64,000 nt of DNA, taken from assembly GCF_949628265.1 (NCBI RefSeq), contig NC_088790.1, positions 31,562,545 to 31,626,544 on the forward strand, written 5' to 3'. Under the pieces are notes generated by a model. The model was given only the letters and a program-made list of their open reading frames with translations. It was not told where the DNA came from and ran no database searches. This DNA comes from Cloeon dipterum (taxonomy: Eukaryota > Arthropoda > Insecta > Ephemeroptera > Baetidae). Below are positions 52,437 through 64,000 of this stretch, in pieces. The position numbers and the translations under genes are program-made. Each line of letters begins with the position of its first letter. The stretch's first letter is position 1.

Positions 52437-55400
52437 ATGGGAAAAAAGAAAGAAGGGGATAAATCCCCTCGGAATTTCGAAAACAATCGTTTCAACCGCT
52501 CAGAAAGCTACGGAGATGACGAGCCGAATTTCAGCGACGACGAGAACTTCGAGGACACCATCACGGACGAAGGTGAGGCTCCGCTTTCTCCGTGTCCAAA
52601 GTGAACACGTTGCGCCGGCTGGCCCGACCAGCTACCGGGCCAAACCCCCAGCAGCTTTCACCGGAAAATGCCGAAAATGCCGAGATTTCAGTGTTTTGGC
52701 TCGATTAAATTGTTTTCTGGCCATTTATTGTTTGTTTCCTGTGCGTAGAACTGCTCGCTGAGTTTTTGATTCACCGTCCGAGGGAGGAGGACAGTTATGA
52801 GGGCATCATCGTGGTGGACGGCGCCCCGCAGGTCGGGCCCGAGCGTCTCGAGAAGCTCAAGGGCGTCATCAAGAAGATGTACGGCAAGTTTGGGACCATC
52901 ATCAACGAGTTCTACCCCACCGACGAGAAAAACGTCACCAAAGGGTACTAAAAATTCATGTTTTAAAGGGTTAAAAATTAATCTGAACTTCCCGCAGGTT
53001 CATTTTCTTGGAGTACAAGAATCCGAGCGACGCCGTGGACGCCGTCAACGCGACCAACAACTACAAACTAGATAAGCAACATACTTTTCTCGTGAACCAC
53101 TACAGCGACTTTGAAAAGTGAGTGGTTTTTTTTATTTTTAGGGCATTATTTAAATATTTAATTCCTACGTGATGATAAATTATATTTGTGTGAAACTCTG
53201 TGATGCACAATAGGCTTAATCTTTTCTGAAAAAGGTGCTCCGAATGTTGAACTGAAATTGATAAGACTTATTTGTTTTTAATTTTTGTGGTAATTCTTTG
53301 TTTTAGGTATTCGAATATTCCTGACGAGTGGACGGTGCCCGAGCCTCAGGAGTACAAGGACCAGGGCAATTTGCACTATTACCTGCTGGACCCTGACGCG
53401 TACGATCAGTACTGCCTCATCTGCTCGTCCGGATCTACGGTTCAAATTTGGCAAAATGCTGCGCCCGAGCCGACAGTTGTCGAGGAACGACCGGTAAGTC
53501 TCTTTTAATAATTATTTAAATATTTAATCCCTACAGGATGACAAATTAATTTTGTGTGAAACTCTGTGATGCACAATAGGCTTAATCTTTTCTGAAAAAG
53601 GTGCTCAGAGCGTTGAAATGAAACTGATAAGATTTGTTTCTGTTTTTAATATTTATGGTAATTTATTTGTCTTAGAACTGGACGGAAACGTATGTGCGAT
53701 GGTCGCCGTTAGGAACCTACATGGCCACCTTCCACGCAAGAGGCGTCGCTCTCTGGGGCGGGCCAAAGTTCAAACAAATCATGAGGTTTAGCCACACTGG
53801 AGTGCAACTCATTGACTTCTCTCCCTGTGAAAGGTAATTATTTCAGTTCCGTCTTAGGGTCGGGGGCGGCGAAGGGGCCTAAAACATGCAGATTTTCACG
53901 GCGAGTCTGATGAACTTTGGTTTTTCACTGTGCGACTCATAGAAGCTGTGTTATTAATTTTTCAAGTTGGAAAAACGCGATCTGTGACATTATAAACTTT
54001 GGTTTGTGGGGCCCAGGCGGGGCCCTATGGGCCGGATGTGGCCGATATGGGTACCAATCGATGCCCCTTGGTAAGGCGCGTCTACCCGTCTTCGGTTTTA
54101 CAAAATCTGACAATATTTCGAATTTTTACGAATTTTTTTCAATCGATTTTTAGAAAAAGTCAAAAAATTGTTTTATTTTTCTTAAAATTCGGCCGTTTGT
54201 CCGATCGTTGACCGTGACCCCTCATCGGACAGGTCTTGGACTGGGCTTTGACCTGGGGTACCCTAACGACCTTTTTCAGGGTACCCCGACCTGAGATCCG
54301 CTCCCAGGCCGATTTTTAAAGCTTTTTCACTAATTTCAAGCACATTATTGTCGATAATCAGTGCTAATTATTCACCCTTTCCTCTCAGTTGTCATTGACC
54401 TTCCTCAGGTCGCGTGACCTGAGGACTGTGTTTTGCTGTTTTTTGACAAATGGGGCAAAAGTCACTTGTTTTTTAATTATTTTTCCCTTTTTTTACAGAT
54501 ACCTTGTAACATATTCTCCTGACGGACCGTCCGATCAGCGTCGCGTGATCATTTGGGACGTCAGAACTGGTGCTGAGAAGCGGTCGTTCTCTCTAGATGG
54601 CGTGTCCCTGTGGCCCGTGTTCCGGTGGTCGCCTGACGACAAGTTCTTCGCTCGCATCGGCCAGGATGTGCTCAGCGTTTACGAAACACCGGTATTTACT
54701 TGTTTTTATTTATTTATTAATCCCGTTTTCCTATAAGCGGCATCTTACACGATGAAACAATTATATTTTGAGTGAAACTCTGTAATCCACAAAAATATGC
54801 CTAAATTTTTATCTGAGGGATGCCCTGAACCCTTTTTTATTTTTTATTGTCTCTTAATTAATCTCCTGTAAACCTCTTTGTCCTTATTTTAAACATAAAT
54901 GAACTATAATTCACGGTTTTCCTTTAAATTTTGTAGTCTTTCGGTCTGCTGGACAAGCGGAGCATCAAAATCCCCGGCATCCGGGACTTCGCGTGGTCGC
55001 CGACGGACAACATTCTTGTCTACTGGGTGGCCGAGGACAAGGACGTGCCGGCGCGCGTGTGCCTGCTCGAGATCCCCAGCAGGCAGGAGGTGCGTGCCAA
55101 CAACCTGTTCAACGTGGCCGACTGCAAGATCCACTGGCAGAAGTCGGGCGACTACCTCTGCGTCAAGGTCGACCGCTACTCCAAGGTCAAGAAGGAGAAG
55201 AACGACGCCAAGTACAGCGTCAGCTTTTGCGGCATGTACTACAACTTCGAAATCTTCCACATGCGCGAGAAACTGATCCCGGTGGACAGCGTCGAGATCA
55301 AGGAACCGATCCACGCGTTCGCCTGGGAGCCGGTGGGATCCAAGTTTGCCATCATCCACGGCGACCAGCACAGCATCAACGTTAGTTTCTACGGCGTCAA

Positions 55401-57659
55401 GCAGGGACAGCCTCCATCTTTGCTCAGTGAGTTGTTTCAAATTAATTCAAGAATTCAGAGTTAGAACAAATGAGAAATCCGCGCTCAATAAGTGTCTGGG
55501 AGGGAAGCAACAGCTGTTTCAGGCGATAGTAGAGACATCTGCGAATATCTAGCTAGAGCAGAGAAGGTCACAGGCAGCTCTAGAAGTCACGTGACTCAAT
55601 CCCGCAATCTCATTGGCTAAGAGCAGGCACTAGCATTTCGTGCTTCTCCCTACTCTTGTAATACCCCCCCTCTGAGGAGTTAGAAATGCGCAGTGGAGTG
55701 CGCACCATTGCTAGGAGGAAGTGGAGGGGAGAAGCTTGCTCTCGGCCGGAATGGAGTCACGTGACTGCTCTTGCTGGATATGCGCAGATGTCTCTGCCGT
55801 CGCCTGCTTTCTCAGCTTGGAAGCATGGCTGTGACGTCAGAGGGAAGACGCATGCGTAGTAGCTACCAGAAAATTCTTGCGTTGCGCGCGCTTAAGAATT
55901 ATTTAAAAAATTGTCTTTCAATCATTTTGCAGAGAAATTCGAAAAGAGGCAGTGCAACCACCTGTTCTGGTCGCCGACTGGGCAGTTCATCGTGCTGGCT
56001 GGTCTGCGCAGCATGCACGGCTCGCTCGAGTTCATCGACACGAACGAGTTCGTGGTGATGAACGCCGGAGAGCATTACACGGCCTCGGACGTCGAGTGGG
56101 ACCCCACCGGCCGATACGTCGTCACCGGCGTCTCCTCCTGGAAACAGAAGGTGGACAACGGATTCTGGCTTTGGTCATTCCAGGGCAAGAAGCTGAAGAA
56201 GCACAACATCGACGGCTTCTGCCAATTAATGTGGCGGCCGCGGCCGCCGTCTCTGCTCAGCGCCAAGCAGCAGAAGGAGATCAAAAAGAACCTTAAGAAG
56301 TACACTCCGCAATTCGAGAGCAAGGATCGCATGCGCTCCACCAGGGCTTCCAAGGTATTCAAATGGTTATTATTCTCCTGATCGGCTTTGCTAAAGAAAG
56401 GTGAAATCTAGGAACTTATTGAGAAGCGCTGCCAGCTGATGAAGACGTTCGAAGAGTACCGCCAGAAGAACATCGCGGCTTGGAATGAAGCCAAAACTCG
56501 TCGTCTTGAACTTCGTAACAGTAAGTTTCTCTTTTGATGGAAAAAATTTGCCTCTAAAAAGATTCTTCAAACCAAATTTCATCTTAATCGAGCAAAAAAT
56601 GCGAGATTCGCGAGAATATACGGTCACGTGACGTAGGCGAGCGCGCTGATTGGTTGCAGGACACGCCCACTTTTTCAGTCATAAACGGAAACAAAAATTC
56701 TTGGTAGCCTACGATCGGGTTTTTGGTATTCAAAATCGGCCACAGGAGAAGGGGGCGTAACCGAGGGAATACAATATGGCGGCGATCCACACCCCCTTTC
56801 GCGCGTTGTCAGCGACGAATTAAATTCTTTACTCAAAGAATCCTCGACGCACGTCAAGAACTCCTGCAGTTGTCTAGCAACAGTTTAAATTCATAGGGAA
56901 ATACACGGGAAACGGAAATCAGGGAAAGCAGCAAGAATTCTTTGATCAAAGGATTCTGGACGCTGATTGGTTTACGCAGAAGCACGTCAAGAGCTCCCGC
57001 GGTTGCCTAGTAACAGCTGAATTGCGCGGGAGAATCTGACATTCGCATGTTTAGCGAAGAATTTTTGCGGATTTTTCCTGTTTTCTAACGGTTTTAACAA
57101 CTATTAATGAGTTTCTGCGATTGTATTTCGATGGGAAAACTCTTCAGCTGCTAAAAATCGGTTCCCAGCTCGTTGGTAGTGGCAGAATGGAAAGAATTTT
57201 ACCAAAATTCTTCAGGCGTTAACCTAAATTTTTCAATTTGCAGGCAATTTTTACCTTTTTCCACTGAAATAATAATCGTTTTGCACTTCTCTAACTGTCG
57301 TCCGACAATGAATTTCCCATCAAACACAATTTCAGCAGAATCTTGCCGTTTTAGTTGTGTTGTGACTGAAAAGTGGGCGTGGCCATAATCCAATCTCGCG
57401 AATCTCGCGCGAGAGATCGTGAGAAACAAATGAATCGCTGAATTCTCAATTTTTCGTTCTGACATTCTTTACTTTAAACGACCGTTATTTAAATAATTCT
57501 CTTTTTTTTGTAATTTTGACTAACGAATTTAACATTGGAACTGTGAATTATTTTTTTGAAGATGTGGACACGGACGAACTGGAGTCTGACACAAAGAACG
57601 TCGAGGAGGAGGAGATTGAATTCTTGGTCAAGGAAGAGCACACTGTGATCGAGGAGTAG
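52437..57659 (+). CDS. eIF3b: Eukaryotic translation initiation factor 3 subunit b
   Basis: Scaffold subunit of eIF3, which binds the 40S ribosome and recruits mRNA. Exons: 52437-52572, 52749-52944, 52998-53117, 53307-53493, 53676-53833, 54499-54691, 54937-55426, 55933-56354, 56412-56520 and 57562-57659; all phases close to 702 residues, close to insect eIF3b. An acidic N-terminus ([20 protein letters not shown]) precedes an RRM from about residue 62 to 145 ([23 protein letters not shown]). The WD40-like propeller includes [67 protein letters not shown]-like [11 protein letters not shown] and [16 protein letters not shown]. The end [16 protein letters not shown] is the conserved tail that binds eIF3i. 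Introns hold repeats D, C, G and a set of mutually homologous introns. AATAAA for the transcript is at 57,982-57,987. Confidence 0.97.
53118..53306 (+). repeat. Homologous intron, member 1 (eIF3b intron 3)
   Basis: 189-nt intron whose sequence matches eIF3b intron 4 from near the donor to near the acceptor. The segment 53,185-53,240 is identical over 56 nt to 53,551-53,606. Confidence 0.85.
53494..53675 (+). repeat. Homologous intron, member 2 (eIF3b intron 4)
   Basis: 182-nt intron homologous to intron 3. Both contain TTATTTAAATATTTAAT near the 5' side, GTGTGAAACTCTGTGATGCA in the middle and TTTTTAAT with GGTAATT near the acceptor. Confidence 0.85.
53857..54460 (+). repeat. Repeat D, copy 10
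   Basis: G-rich head, TTTTCACGGCGAGTCTGATG, ACCAATCGATGCCCCTTGGT, GACCTTTTTCAGGGTACCCC and CGACCTGAGATCCGCT. It fills eIF3b intron 53834-54498. Confidence 0.7.
54692..54936 (+). repeat. Related intron, member 3 (eIF3b intron 6)
   Basis: A segment at about 54,757-54,825 with GAGTGAAACTCTGTAATCCA and GCCTAAATTTTTATCTGA is a diverged relative of the central part of introns 3 and 4. Confidence 0.6.
55480..55900. repeat. Repeat C, copy 4
   Basis: Shares CACGTGACTCAATCCCG, CACGTGACTGCTCTTGC, TGACGTCA (55,832-55,839) and ACGCATGCGTAG with the other copies. It occupies most of eIF3b intron 55427-55932. Confidence 0.75.
56700..56800. repeat. Repeat A, fragment
   Basis: Shares the GGGGGCGTAACCGAGGGAAT and ATATGGCGGC core with copy 1. 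It is in eIF3b intron 9, next to repeat G. Confidence 0.45.
56790..57140. repeat. Repeat G, copy 2
   Basis: GGACGCTGATTGGTTTACGC, GCAAGAATTCTTTGATCAAA and two X-box-like motifs (GTTGTCTAGCAAC at 56,869-56,881 and GTTGCCTAGTAAC at 57,002-57,014). In eIF3b intron 9. Confidence 0.6.
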
Positions 57660-58968
57660 TCGGCGTCGCGGTCCAGTCAAACATTCATCTTGGAAACCTT
57701 GGCAAGCAAGCACAAGCCGCGCCCGCCTCTCCGCCTCTCTTGACAGCCCATCACCGCCGCTCACTTGTCAACTAAAAACATTGATTGTTGCACTCGTTCA
57801 CTCACCCTGGTTATTTGTTTAATTATTGTAATTTAAAACTGTGAGGATGAGCCAAGCCGAGTCGTCCATCTCGCCGCCCGGCTGGCTCCTTCCAATTCGC
57901 TTTTTTGTTTGCACTCGTCAATTTGAAATGGTGAACGGAAAAATTTACCATGCCCCCTACAGATTAGTTTGAGTCTGGAACAATAAAATGTTTTTAGTTA
58001 CTTGAAAGGAAAATTCATTGTCATTTCTTTTATTGAACTGCACCATCAAAAACACGTCAAATAGTTTGTCCTACATTTAAAAACCTGAATATATATTAGA
58101 CAAGAGCACCAGAACAGGTACAAAATCAAACCCTGGCGTCAGGGTAGCTCTCGGGCGAAATCATTCAATTTGCATTTTTTTGTCCATTTTGGCAACACCT
58201 GATGGGCTCTGTAATTGTTCGATTTGCAAGGTTTGCACAGCGTTGAAAAGGCCAGGTTGAGAGCTTTCAGAATATGTGCATTTTGACCCTGAGGAAGCCG
58301 TCAGGGCGTTCCCAGAGCGCCCTGGTTTTCCGTAAATCTCGATTTCGAGAACTCATTTTTTTAATTTCAGATTCCAGGCTTTTTAAAATTAATAATTAAT
58401 GTATTAAAAATATTTAAATAATTCAAAAAATTTTATTAAAAAATCCATTTAAATTTTTAGTTAAATAAAGAGCAATTTTGCAGCTCCTCTTAAGGATTTT
58501 CCTGTTTGTAATCAAATGAAATAATTATGATAATTACACGTGCGGAACAAACAACAAATTATCCTAATTGATTAATTAATCTGCCAAGAGATGTCCCGGC
58601 AGAAGCGGCGAACCTGGCGCATTCCTCGGCCGGGCCGAAAAATCGCTTCCTGAGGCCCTCTGGCGCGCGTGTGGCGAAGCAGGAAACATATATATTTTCT
58701 AACTGTTCCGTGCTGATTGATCACCTTCAGGTCGGGGACAAACACCTGTGATGCCTCGCGTTGTAATTGTTTTGAAGCGCGGCCCGTGACAATTTTTTGC
58801 GGTGCGCATCGCTGAATTTCGTGTCGACGTCGACATCGCCGCGATTCGCCGAGATGAGCTTCGTCGACGTGGTGTTCGCCGCCGAAATGGGCTGACTACG
58901 TGACCCTGCCGAGTCCGTTTTGGACGCATTCCAACAATTTCTTTTATTTTAATTCCAATCAAAAAATA
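57660..58968. other. eIF3b 3' flank and fritz promoter / leader
   Basis: eIF3b 3' UTR runs to the AATAAA at 57,982. A reversed copy of repeat E follows at about 58,100-58,345. From 58,580 the DNA becomes GC-richer and is probably the fritz promoter and leader. A short upstream frame (ATG at 58,854, TGA at 58,893-58,895, 13 codons) lies 73 nt before the fritz ATG. No further gene was seen. Confidence 0.45.
58100..58345 (-). repeat. Repeat E, reversed copy after eIF3b
   Basis: CCCTGGCGTCAGGGTAGCTC, GAGAGCTTTCAGAATATGTG and GAAGCCGTCAGGGCGTTCCC on the plus strand are the complement of the E blocks. Confidence 0.65.
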
Positions 58969-61900
58969 ATGCTGCTCGGCGAGGCGCTCTTCTGGACCCT
59001 GAAAGACGACGCGCTCGTCATCCCCAGTACCGACTACGGCGCCTTCAGGTAATTTATTTTATTTTTTAAATAGAAATTGCCGTGAAGGAATTTTAATTAA
59101 TTTTTTATTGCCTGCAATAACTCGTTTCTTATTGCAATTTCAGGTATAGCGATAAGAAGGGATCGTTTTATTTGGAGGCAAAGAAGTTCTACACGGCCTC
59201 GAGAAGCTCTTTCGACACCTCAGGCCACAAGGGTAGCACCTTCAAGAAGGACTGCCTCAGAGAATTAGAGGTATTATTTAATTTATTTTACTTTTAGCTG
59301 CAATTTGAACGAATAAAAACAGGTTTTCAACGCAATTTCCTATTTACTTTAAAAGCTTTTTAACAATTAATCATCAAACTGGGCCAGGAAATTTAATTTT
59401 TCTTTGTTTAAATTTATAAAAATTTAAATAAATCTATTTTGTATTCAATTAATTCGAAAAAGTTAAATTAGAATGATTTTTGGGAAGAATTTTTATTTGG
59501 AAAATTGTATTTTTTATTGATTGATTTTTTCTCTGATAAATTGCGAATTGCAGGAGTTGATATCTCAGCAAAGAGTTGTGCAATGCTGCTGGCGGAACAA
59601 CACGGTGCTGCAGATGCTTTTTTCCTCTGGGTTGTTCGCCTACGTCAGGGTGCATCCTTTAAAAGGGGACATCGAGAAAATCACCTTCGACCGATACCTG
59701 GTCGGAAAACTCGCTGCCGAGTGCATCACCGATGGTAAATAATGGGAATTTTTGTTTAATTTATAAAATTCTTAGAATTTGAAAAAATCTACTAAGAAAA
59801 TATTTAAAAGGTCTGGAACAGAAATTTTTAAAAAAAATCGGGTTCACGAAATCGAGATTTTGGGAAATTCAGGGCGCTTCAGGAACGTCCTGATGCCTTC
59901 CTCAGGGTCAAATTGCACATATTCTGAAAGCTCTCAACCTGGCCTTTCCAACGGTGTGCAGATTTTGCAAATCGAACAATTACAGAGCTCGTCAGGTGTC
60001 GTTAAAGTGGCCACAAAATGAGAATTGAATGATTTCGCTTGAGAGCTACCCTGACGCCAGGGTTTGATTTTCTACCTGTTGTGATGGGCGTTTCTGACCT
60101 CAGGGGTGATCCGATGCATTTTCCAAGGGATAATATCAACAGATTTTTTAATTTTGAATTTAACACAATTCACCGAAACTAGAAAAACCATTTTTTCCAC
60201 CTTTGACCCTTTGTATCTCAAAAACCAAGAGTCGTACCACCCTGAAATTTTCCTGAAATTATCCGCACACTTAGAGCAACATTTTATCCATGACTCAGAA
60301 CAATAAAATTAATTCAGTTTTTGAGATATTCAAAAATTTAAAATTCAATCCAAAATTACTCAAATTTGGAAAATTCCAAAAAATAAGGTTTAAATTCAAA
60401 ATTCATAGGTAGTTTAACTAGGCATCTTTTGGCGCTAAATATAACGTTCTAGCATAATTAGAACTCTAGAAATTATCATTTTAGTGAAAAAACGACAATT
60501 TTATATAAAAAAATCGCTAAAATTAAAATAAAAAATGGCGAATTTTTCAGTGGTGTGCAGCAGGGAGAGCGTGATAGTGACGTACAGCAGCAACGTGATC
60601 TCGCTAGTGAGTCTGCTGAAGCCGTCCAAGCACCCGGACAAGCTGAGCAGGCAGGACCCGCGTCTGAACACGTTCGAGCTGGCCGGTCCCAGCGGACGGA
60701 GGCTCGAGAGGAAATTGTCGCTCAATCCCGAGCACAACATGGTCTTGGTGTGGTGGAGGTATTCGCAGAACGAGCTCTACCCGTGGAGTCCCATGACCAA
60801 AGACTGCGACCGCGCCAATTTGCTCGTCTACAAAATTTCAGAGTGAGTTTGATCGGGATTTTTTTGCTTTAAATTGATTTTGTAAAAATTTACAAGTTAC
60901 TGTGCTTTCTTCACTTAGTTTGATTTATTTTGACGTGCTGAAAACCAAAATCGGTTAAGATAAACGTCGTAGAATCGTGAAAAACTATTTTTTTGAAATA
61001 AAAAATCTTTTCCGAAATTCCTACGGCGATTGACTGGACTGATTTTGGTTTTCAGCTCGTCAAAAGAAAGATAAAATTAAGTGAAGAATGCACAGTGGCA
61101 AGATTGAGTCTAAAATCGGAGCAGAAGTGCCTTAAAAATAAATTTATTACTAAAGTATACAGTGGCGCCATCTGTTGGCCGCTTTGAACACTAAGGGATT
61201 ATCTCGGCTTCTAGAAGGGCAAATGAGACAAACTCAACGCCGTTTGAGAGATAATTAATTAGGTAACAAATCGGTAATTAGTGTCAAGGTCGTAGGTTAA
61301 AGGTCAAGGTCACTAAAATTTGATTTAAATCTAAAAATTGAGGATAGCTATCAAAGGGCTGAATTTTTTTCAATATTTTCAACGTAAATATTGTTCCAAA
61401 TTTAATGTTCTGTTGGTATAAAAATTTGGGTGTTTGGAAAATGTTTCATTTTTGAGATATTTTCCGTGAAAGTTTAAAATACGTGATTTTTCGGGCACCA
61501 AAATTCAGGGTAAATTACAAAGTTTAGATTTCTGGCCTGATTTTGACCAGAAAATGACCACCTACCGATGAAGATTAATTATTAATGAATTTTTCAGGGG
61601 TTGGAATTAATTATCCACCCCTAAGGAGGTCTCCGGGGGTGAATTTTGGATTTTTTATGATTAACCAATATTTCATCTAATAAATTTTAATTTTTACCCT
61701 TCGATTCAGGTCAAGACTGGAGCTTCTTTGTTTTTACAAAACGGAAGCAGACCCTTTGATGATAAGTTTCAGCAAGATGCACCCGAACCGCATTTTCCTC
61801 GTCGAGCAGAAAGTGTCATTAAAAAATGTGAGACCGAAATTTATAAATTAAAAACCAGAATTTAACTCCCCATCTAATTTTCAGGGCGAAGTGAACGTGG

Positions 61901-63942
61901 AGAGCAGCCAATTCGAAGTGTCCAAGGTGAGCATTTCGCGGACGAGTCCGGTGGACGTGCTGCAGCTGAAGACGGAGGTGTGCAGCGTGGCCCAGAGTCC
62001 GTCCGAACACACCCTGGCCCTGGGCTGCATCGACGGCTCCGTCCTGCTCCACTCCACCTGCGCCTCCATCCTCGTCAAATCGCTTTTCGTGCGTGGACAG
62101 AGACGAATTATTTTGATTTAAATTAATTTAATTTGAATTATTTTTAGATTCCGTACCACCTCGTTTGGCATCCGGACGGCGCCTTGCTGCTGGCTGCAAA
62201 CGAAAAGGGCCAAATCAGGTGCTACGACTTGGCGCTCGCCCCCATCAACTTCCAAATCGCCAGTGAAACACCTCAGAGCTGCAACTTCCTGGATCTCTCC
62301 CCCTACTTCAGGTCTGATTTCGAAATTTATCAGGTTTTCGGGAAAAATCGACTGTAATTCTTGCTCAGGTTGAGATTTTAACCTGAAATTTTCATGTTTC
62401 ACCCTGAATTTTGAGGTTGAAAAATTTTTACATTTGAGAAAAAGTTGTGGGTCGAAGATAAAGGTCACCTTTTTCGACCTTTTTCCGAAATTCCGTTTTT
62501 TCAGGGAGTTAGCCACCTTTGATTCTTTTAAGTTGTTAGAATAAATTGTAGCCCCTAAAATTCTGTACAAGAGCATCAAAATTTTATTGGTCTACTCACA
62601 GTAGTTCCGCTGCAATTCCGGTTTGAAGTTTTTACCCTGGTAACCCTGGTGAATAACCTTTTTCCTTTTAATGCGATTAATTTAATTTTCAAGGGTTTAA
62701 ATTACTTTGGATCACTAACAGGACCGAAATACAACCTTTTAGGACCAGGTTGGACCTTCAGGGTCTCACCCTGAATTTACCCTGAGACTGAAAAATATTT
62801 AAATTGGCCAAATTAAACAAAAGAGGTGTCGTTTTATAGGTTTTCAAACGTCCTGAGTTCAAATTTTAAATTAAATATCAACATTTATAAAAATTTAAAT
62901 TGTTAATATTTTTTAATTTTTATTTCAGAGGCCAGCCGCATTTATCCAACATCTGCTGGAACAGACAGTCGGACGTGTCAGGGTCCAATTATTCAGCGAC
63001 CTCCGATGGTCTGGTTTTCATGCTCTTTTCGAGGTGAAATTAATAAAAAAAGCCCCTTGTCTTCAACTCAATTAATAATTTTTATTTTAGGGGCCCGTGC
63101 GTGGCTCTCAGGGTGATCATCGGCGGCGGCCTGGGAACGGGCGACCTGAGCCTGACGCCGGAAAGGCTGGTCTGCATGTATTTGAAGTCGAACCTGGTCG
63201 ACTGTGCCATCAATTTGCTTCGCTGCTTGAGCTGGGAGAACCAGGGTCAATCGTGCATCGCCGCCTTGCACCTCATTATCCATAATTTAATCGCTAAAAG
63301 ACTGACACCACGTTCCGAAGGTATTCAATTTTTCTTCTAAGGATTTAATTCTGTTTTATGATAATTCTAAAAAAATAAAAATGAATTTCCAGTACAACTA
63401 GAGGCGGCGCTGGGAATCTTCATGTCCCCGACGGTGCCTCTTAGCAAATCCGTGGAGAAGAAATACGGCCACATAGTTCACAGTTTCGCCAGAAAATTCT
63501 TCTCCCACATTTTAAGGTAGATAATTTATTAATTAAAAATCAACCAACCAATAAAATAATCAAATTTTCAGATTTAATCGGCTAGAACTGGCCTTCCGTC
63601 TGGCAATCGACATCGGCGACTGTGATTTGTTCCTGCTGCTGCACTCGCAAGCCAAAGCGGTCAACAACCTCGAGTTGGCCAAGGCGGCCGTCGAGTACGC
63701 CGACCAGCTCACCAGGGAGCTCAACGACGACTCCGAGTCGAGTAAATTATTTAAACACCATGCAGGGGAAGTCGGAATTTTTAAAAAATGATTAATTTAT
63801 AGCGTCGTCACATTGCTCGCGGTCTTCGTGCTCTCAGTGCGGCAGCGACGGACAAACCGAGACCGAGGTCAAGCGCCTCAGCTTCACGGCGGCCCAGAAA
63901 AACGCAAAGGTCACCTTTTCTGAAACGGTCACTCACATTGTG
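58969..63942 (+). CDS. frtz: Fritz / WDPCP planar cell polarity effector (3' end missing)
   Basis: WD40 protein of the CPLANE complex that links planar polarity with ciliogenesis and actin or septin organisation. Exons in the window: 58969-59048, 59144-59270, 59554-59734, 60551-60842, 61710-61827, 61885-62088, 62148-62311, 62929-63033, 63091-63320, 63393-63516, 63572-63741 and 63803-63942; phases close to 645 residues and the frame continues beyond a donor at 63,943. Matches to human WDPCP are colinear: ELEELISQQR (human ELEELMQNSR), DRYLVGKL (DRSLVGKL), WHPDGALLLAANEKGQ (CHPSGAILLVGSNQGE), DLALAPINFQ (DMALSPINIQ), ARKFFSHILRF (ARRFFHHLLRY) and AIDIGDCDLF (AVDVGARDLF). The start MLLGEALFW corresponds to the human MSFCLTELHLW start. 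The segment after residue 600 is Ser-rich and less conserved. Confidence 0.94.
59850..60310 (+). repeat. Repeat E copy in fritz intron
   Basis: AACGTCCTGATGCCTTCCTC, CACATATTCTGAAAGCTCTC, GTCGTTAAAGTGGCCACAAA and CTACCCTGACGCCAGGGTTT, then ACCACCCTGAAATTTTCCTG, so this is one of the longest copies. Confidence 0.65.
62600..62880 (-). repeat. Repeat F, reversed copy 4
   Basis: Reverse-strand GTGTCGTTTTATAGGTTTTC and CTTCAGGGTCTCACCCTGAA blocks in a fritz intron. Confidence 0.45.
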
Positions 63943-64000
63943 GTAAGGACGAAATTCTTGGAAGGATTTATCGGAGGAAAATTCGGATAGGAAGCAAATT

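Noticed and set aside
52430-52445. CCAAGATGG around the eIF3b ATG as a TISU or YY1 initiation element
   Set aside because: Only the first part of the TISU consensus matches; the GCGGC following the ATG is absent.
54904-55440. 178-codon minus-strand frame across an eIF3b exon
   Set aside because: It is the complement of an eIF3b propeller exon, with no known domain; eIF3b is clearly on the plus strand.

Overview
This is a 64 kb piece of animal nuclear DNA, almost certainly from an arthropod and most likely an insect. The genes are split by canonical GT-AG introns. Exons are GC-rich at third codon positions and lie in AT-rich non-coding DNA. The gene set is conserved metazoan. The order of the organism cannot be fixed from this window. 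I see no tRNA, rRNA, CRISPR array, viral gene or transposon with coding capacity.

Eleven protein-coding genes can be assembled exon by exon, and the splice phases close through each assigned model. From left to right they are: l(2)gl (+, 5' end outside the window), a PP6 regulatory subunit of the SAPS family (+), Membrin/GOSR2 (-), mitochondrial ribosomal protein L36 (-), a secreted C-type lectin (-), a FoxJ1-type forkhead factor (+), BRAT1 (-), RNA polymerase III subunit RPC5/Polr3E (+), a MINPP1-type histidine phosphatase (-), eIF3b (+) and fritz/WDPCP (+, 3' end outside the window). BRAT1/Polr3E and the phosphatase/eIF3b are head to head. Polr3E and the phosphatase converge tail to tail.

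The genes do not form one pathway. Most are housekeeping: translation, Pol III transcription, Golgi SNARE trafficking, Integrator-linked BRAT1, and PP6 regulation. L(2)gl and Fritz act in cell polarity. FoxJ1 and Fritz both have known roles in ciliated cells.

The most unusual content is in the non-coding DNA. At least eight short repeat families without coding capacity recur here, labelled A to H in the feature list. Many copies fill almost a whole intron. Introns free of repeats are often only about 50-100 nt. Within eIF3b, introns 3 and 4 are homologous to each other along most of their length, and intron 6 carries a related segment. Two hairpin-like families carry stereotyped promoter-type motifs: family C has NRF-1-like, CACGTG, CCAAT and CRE motifs, and family G has RFX X-box-like motifs. 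The eIF3b promoter has seven ATCGAT motifs within about 140 bp.
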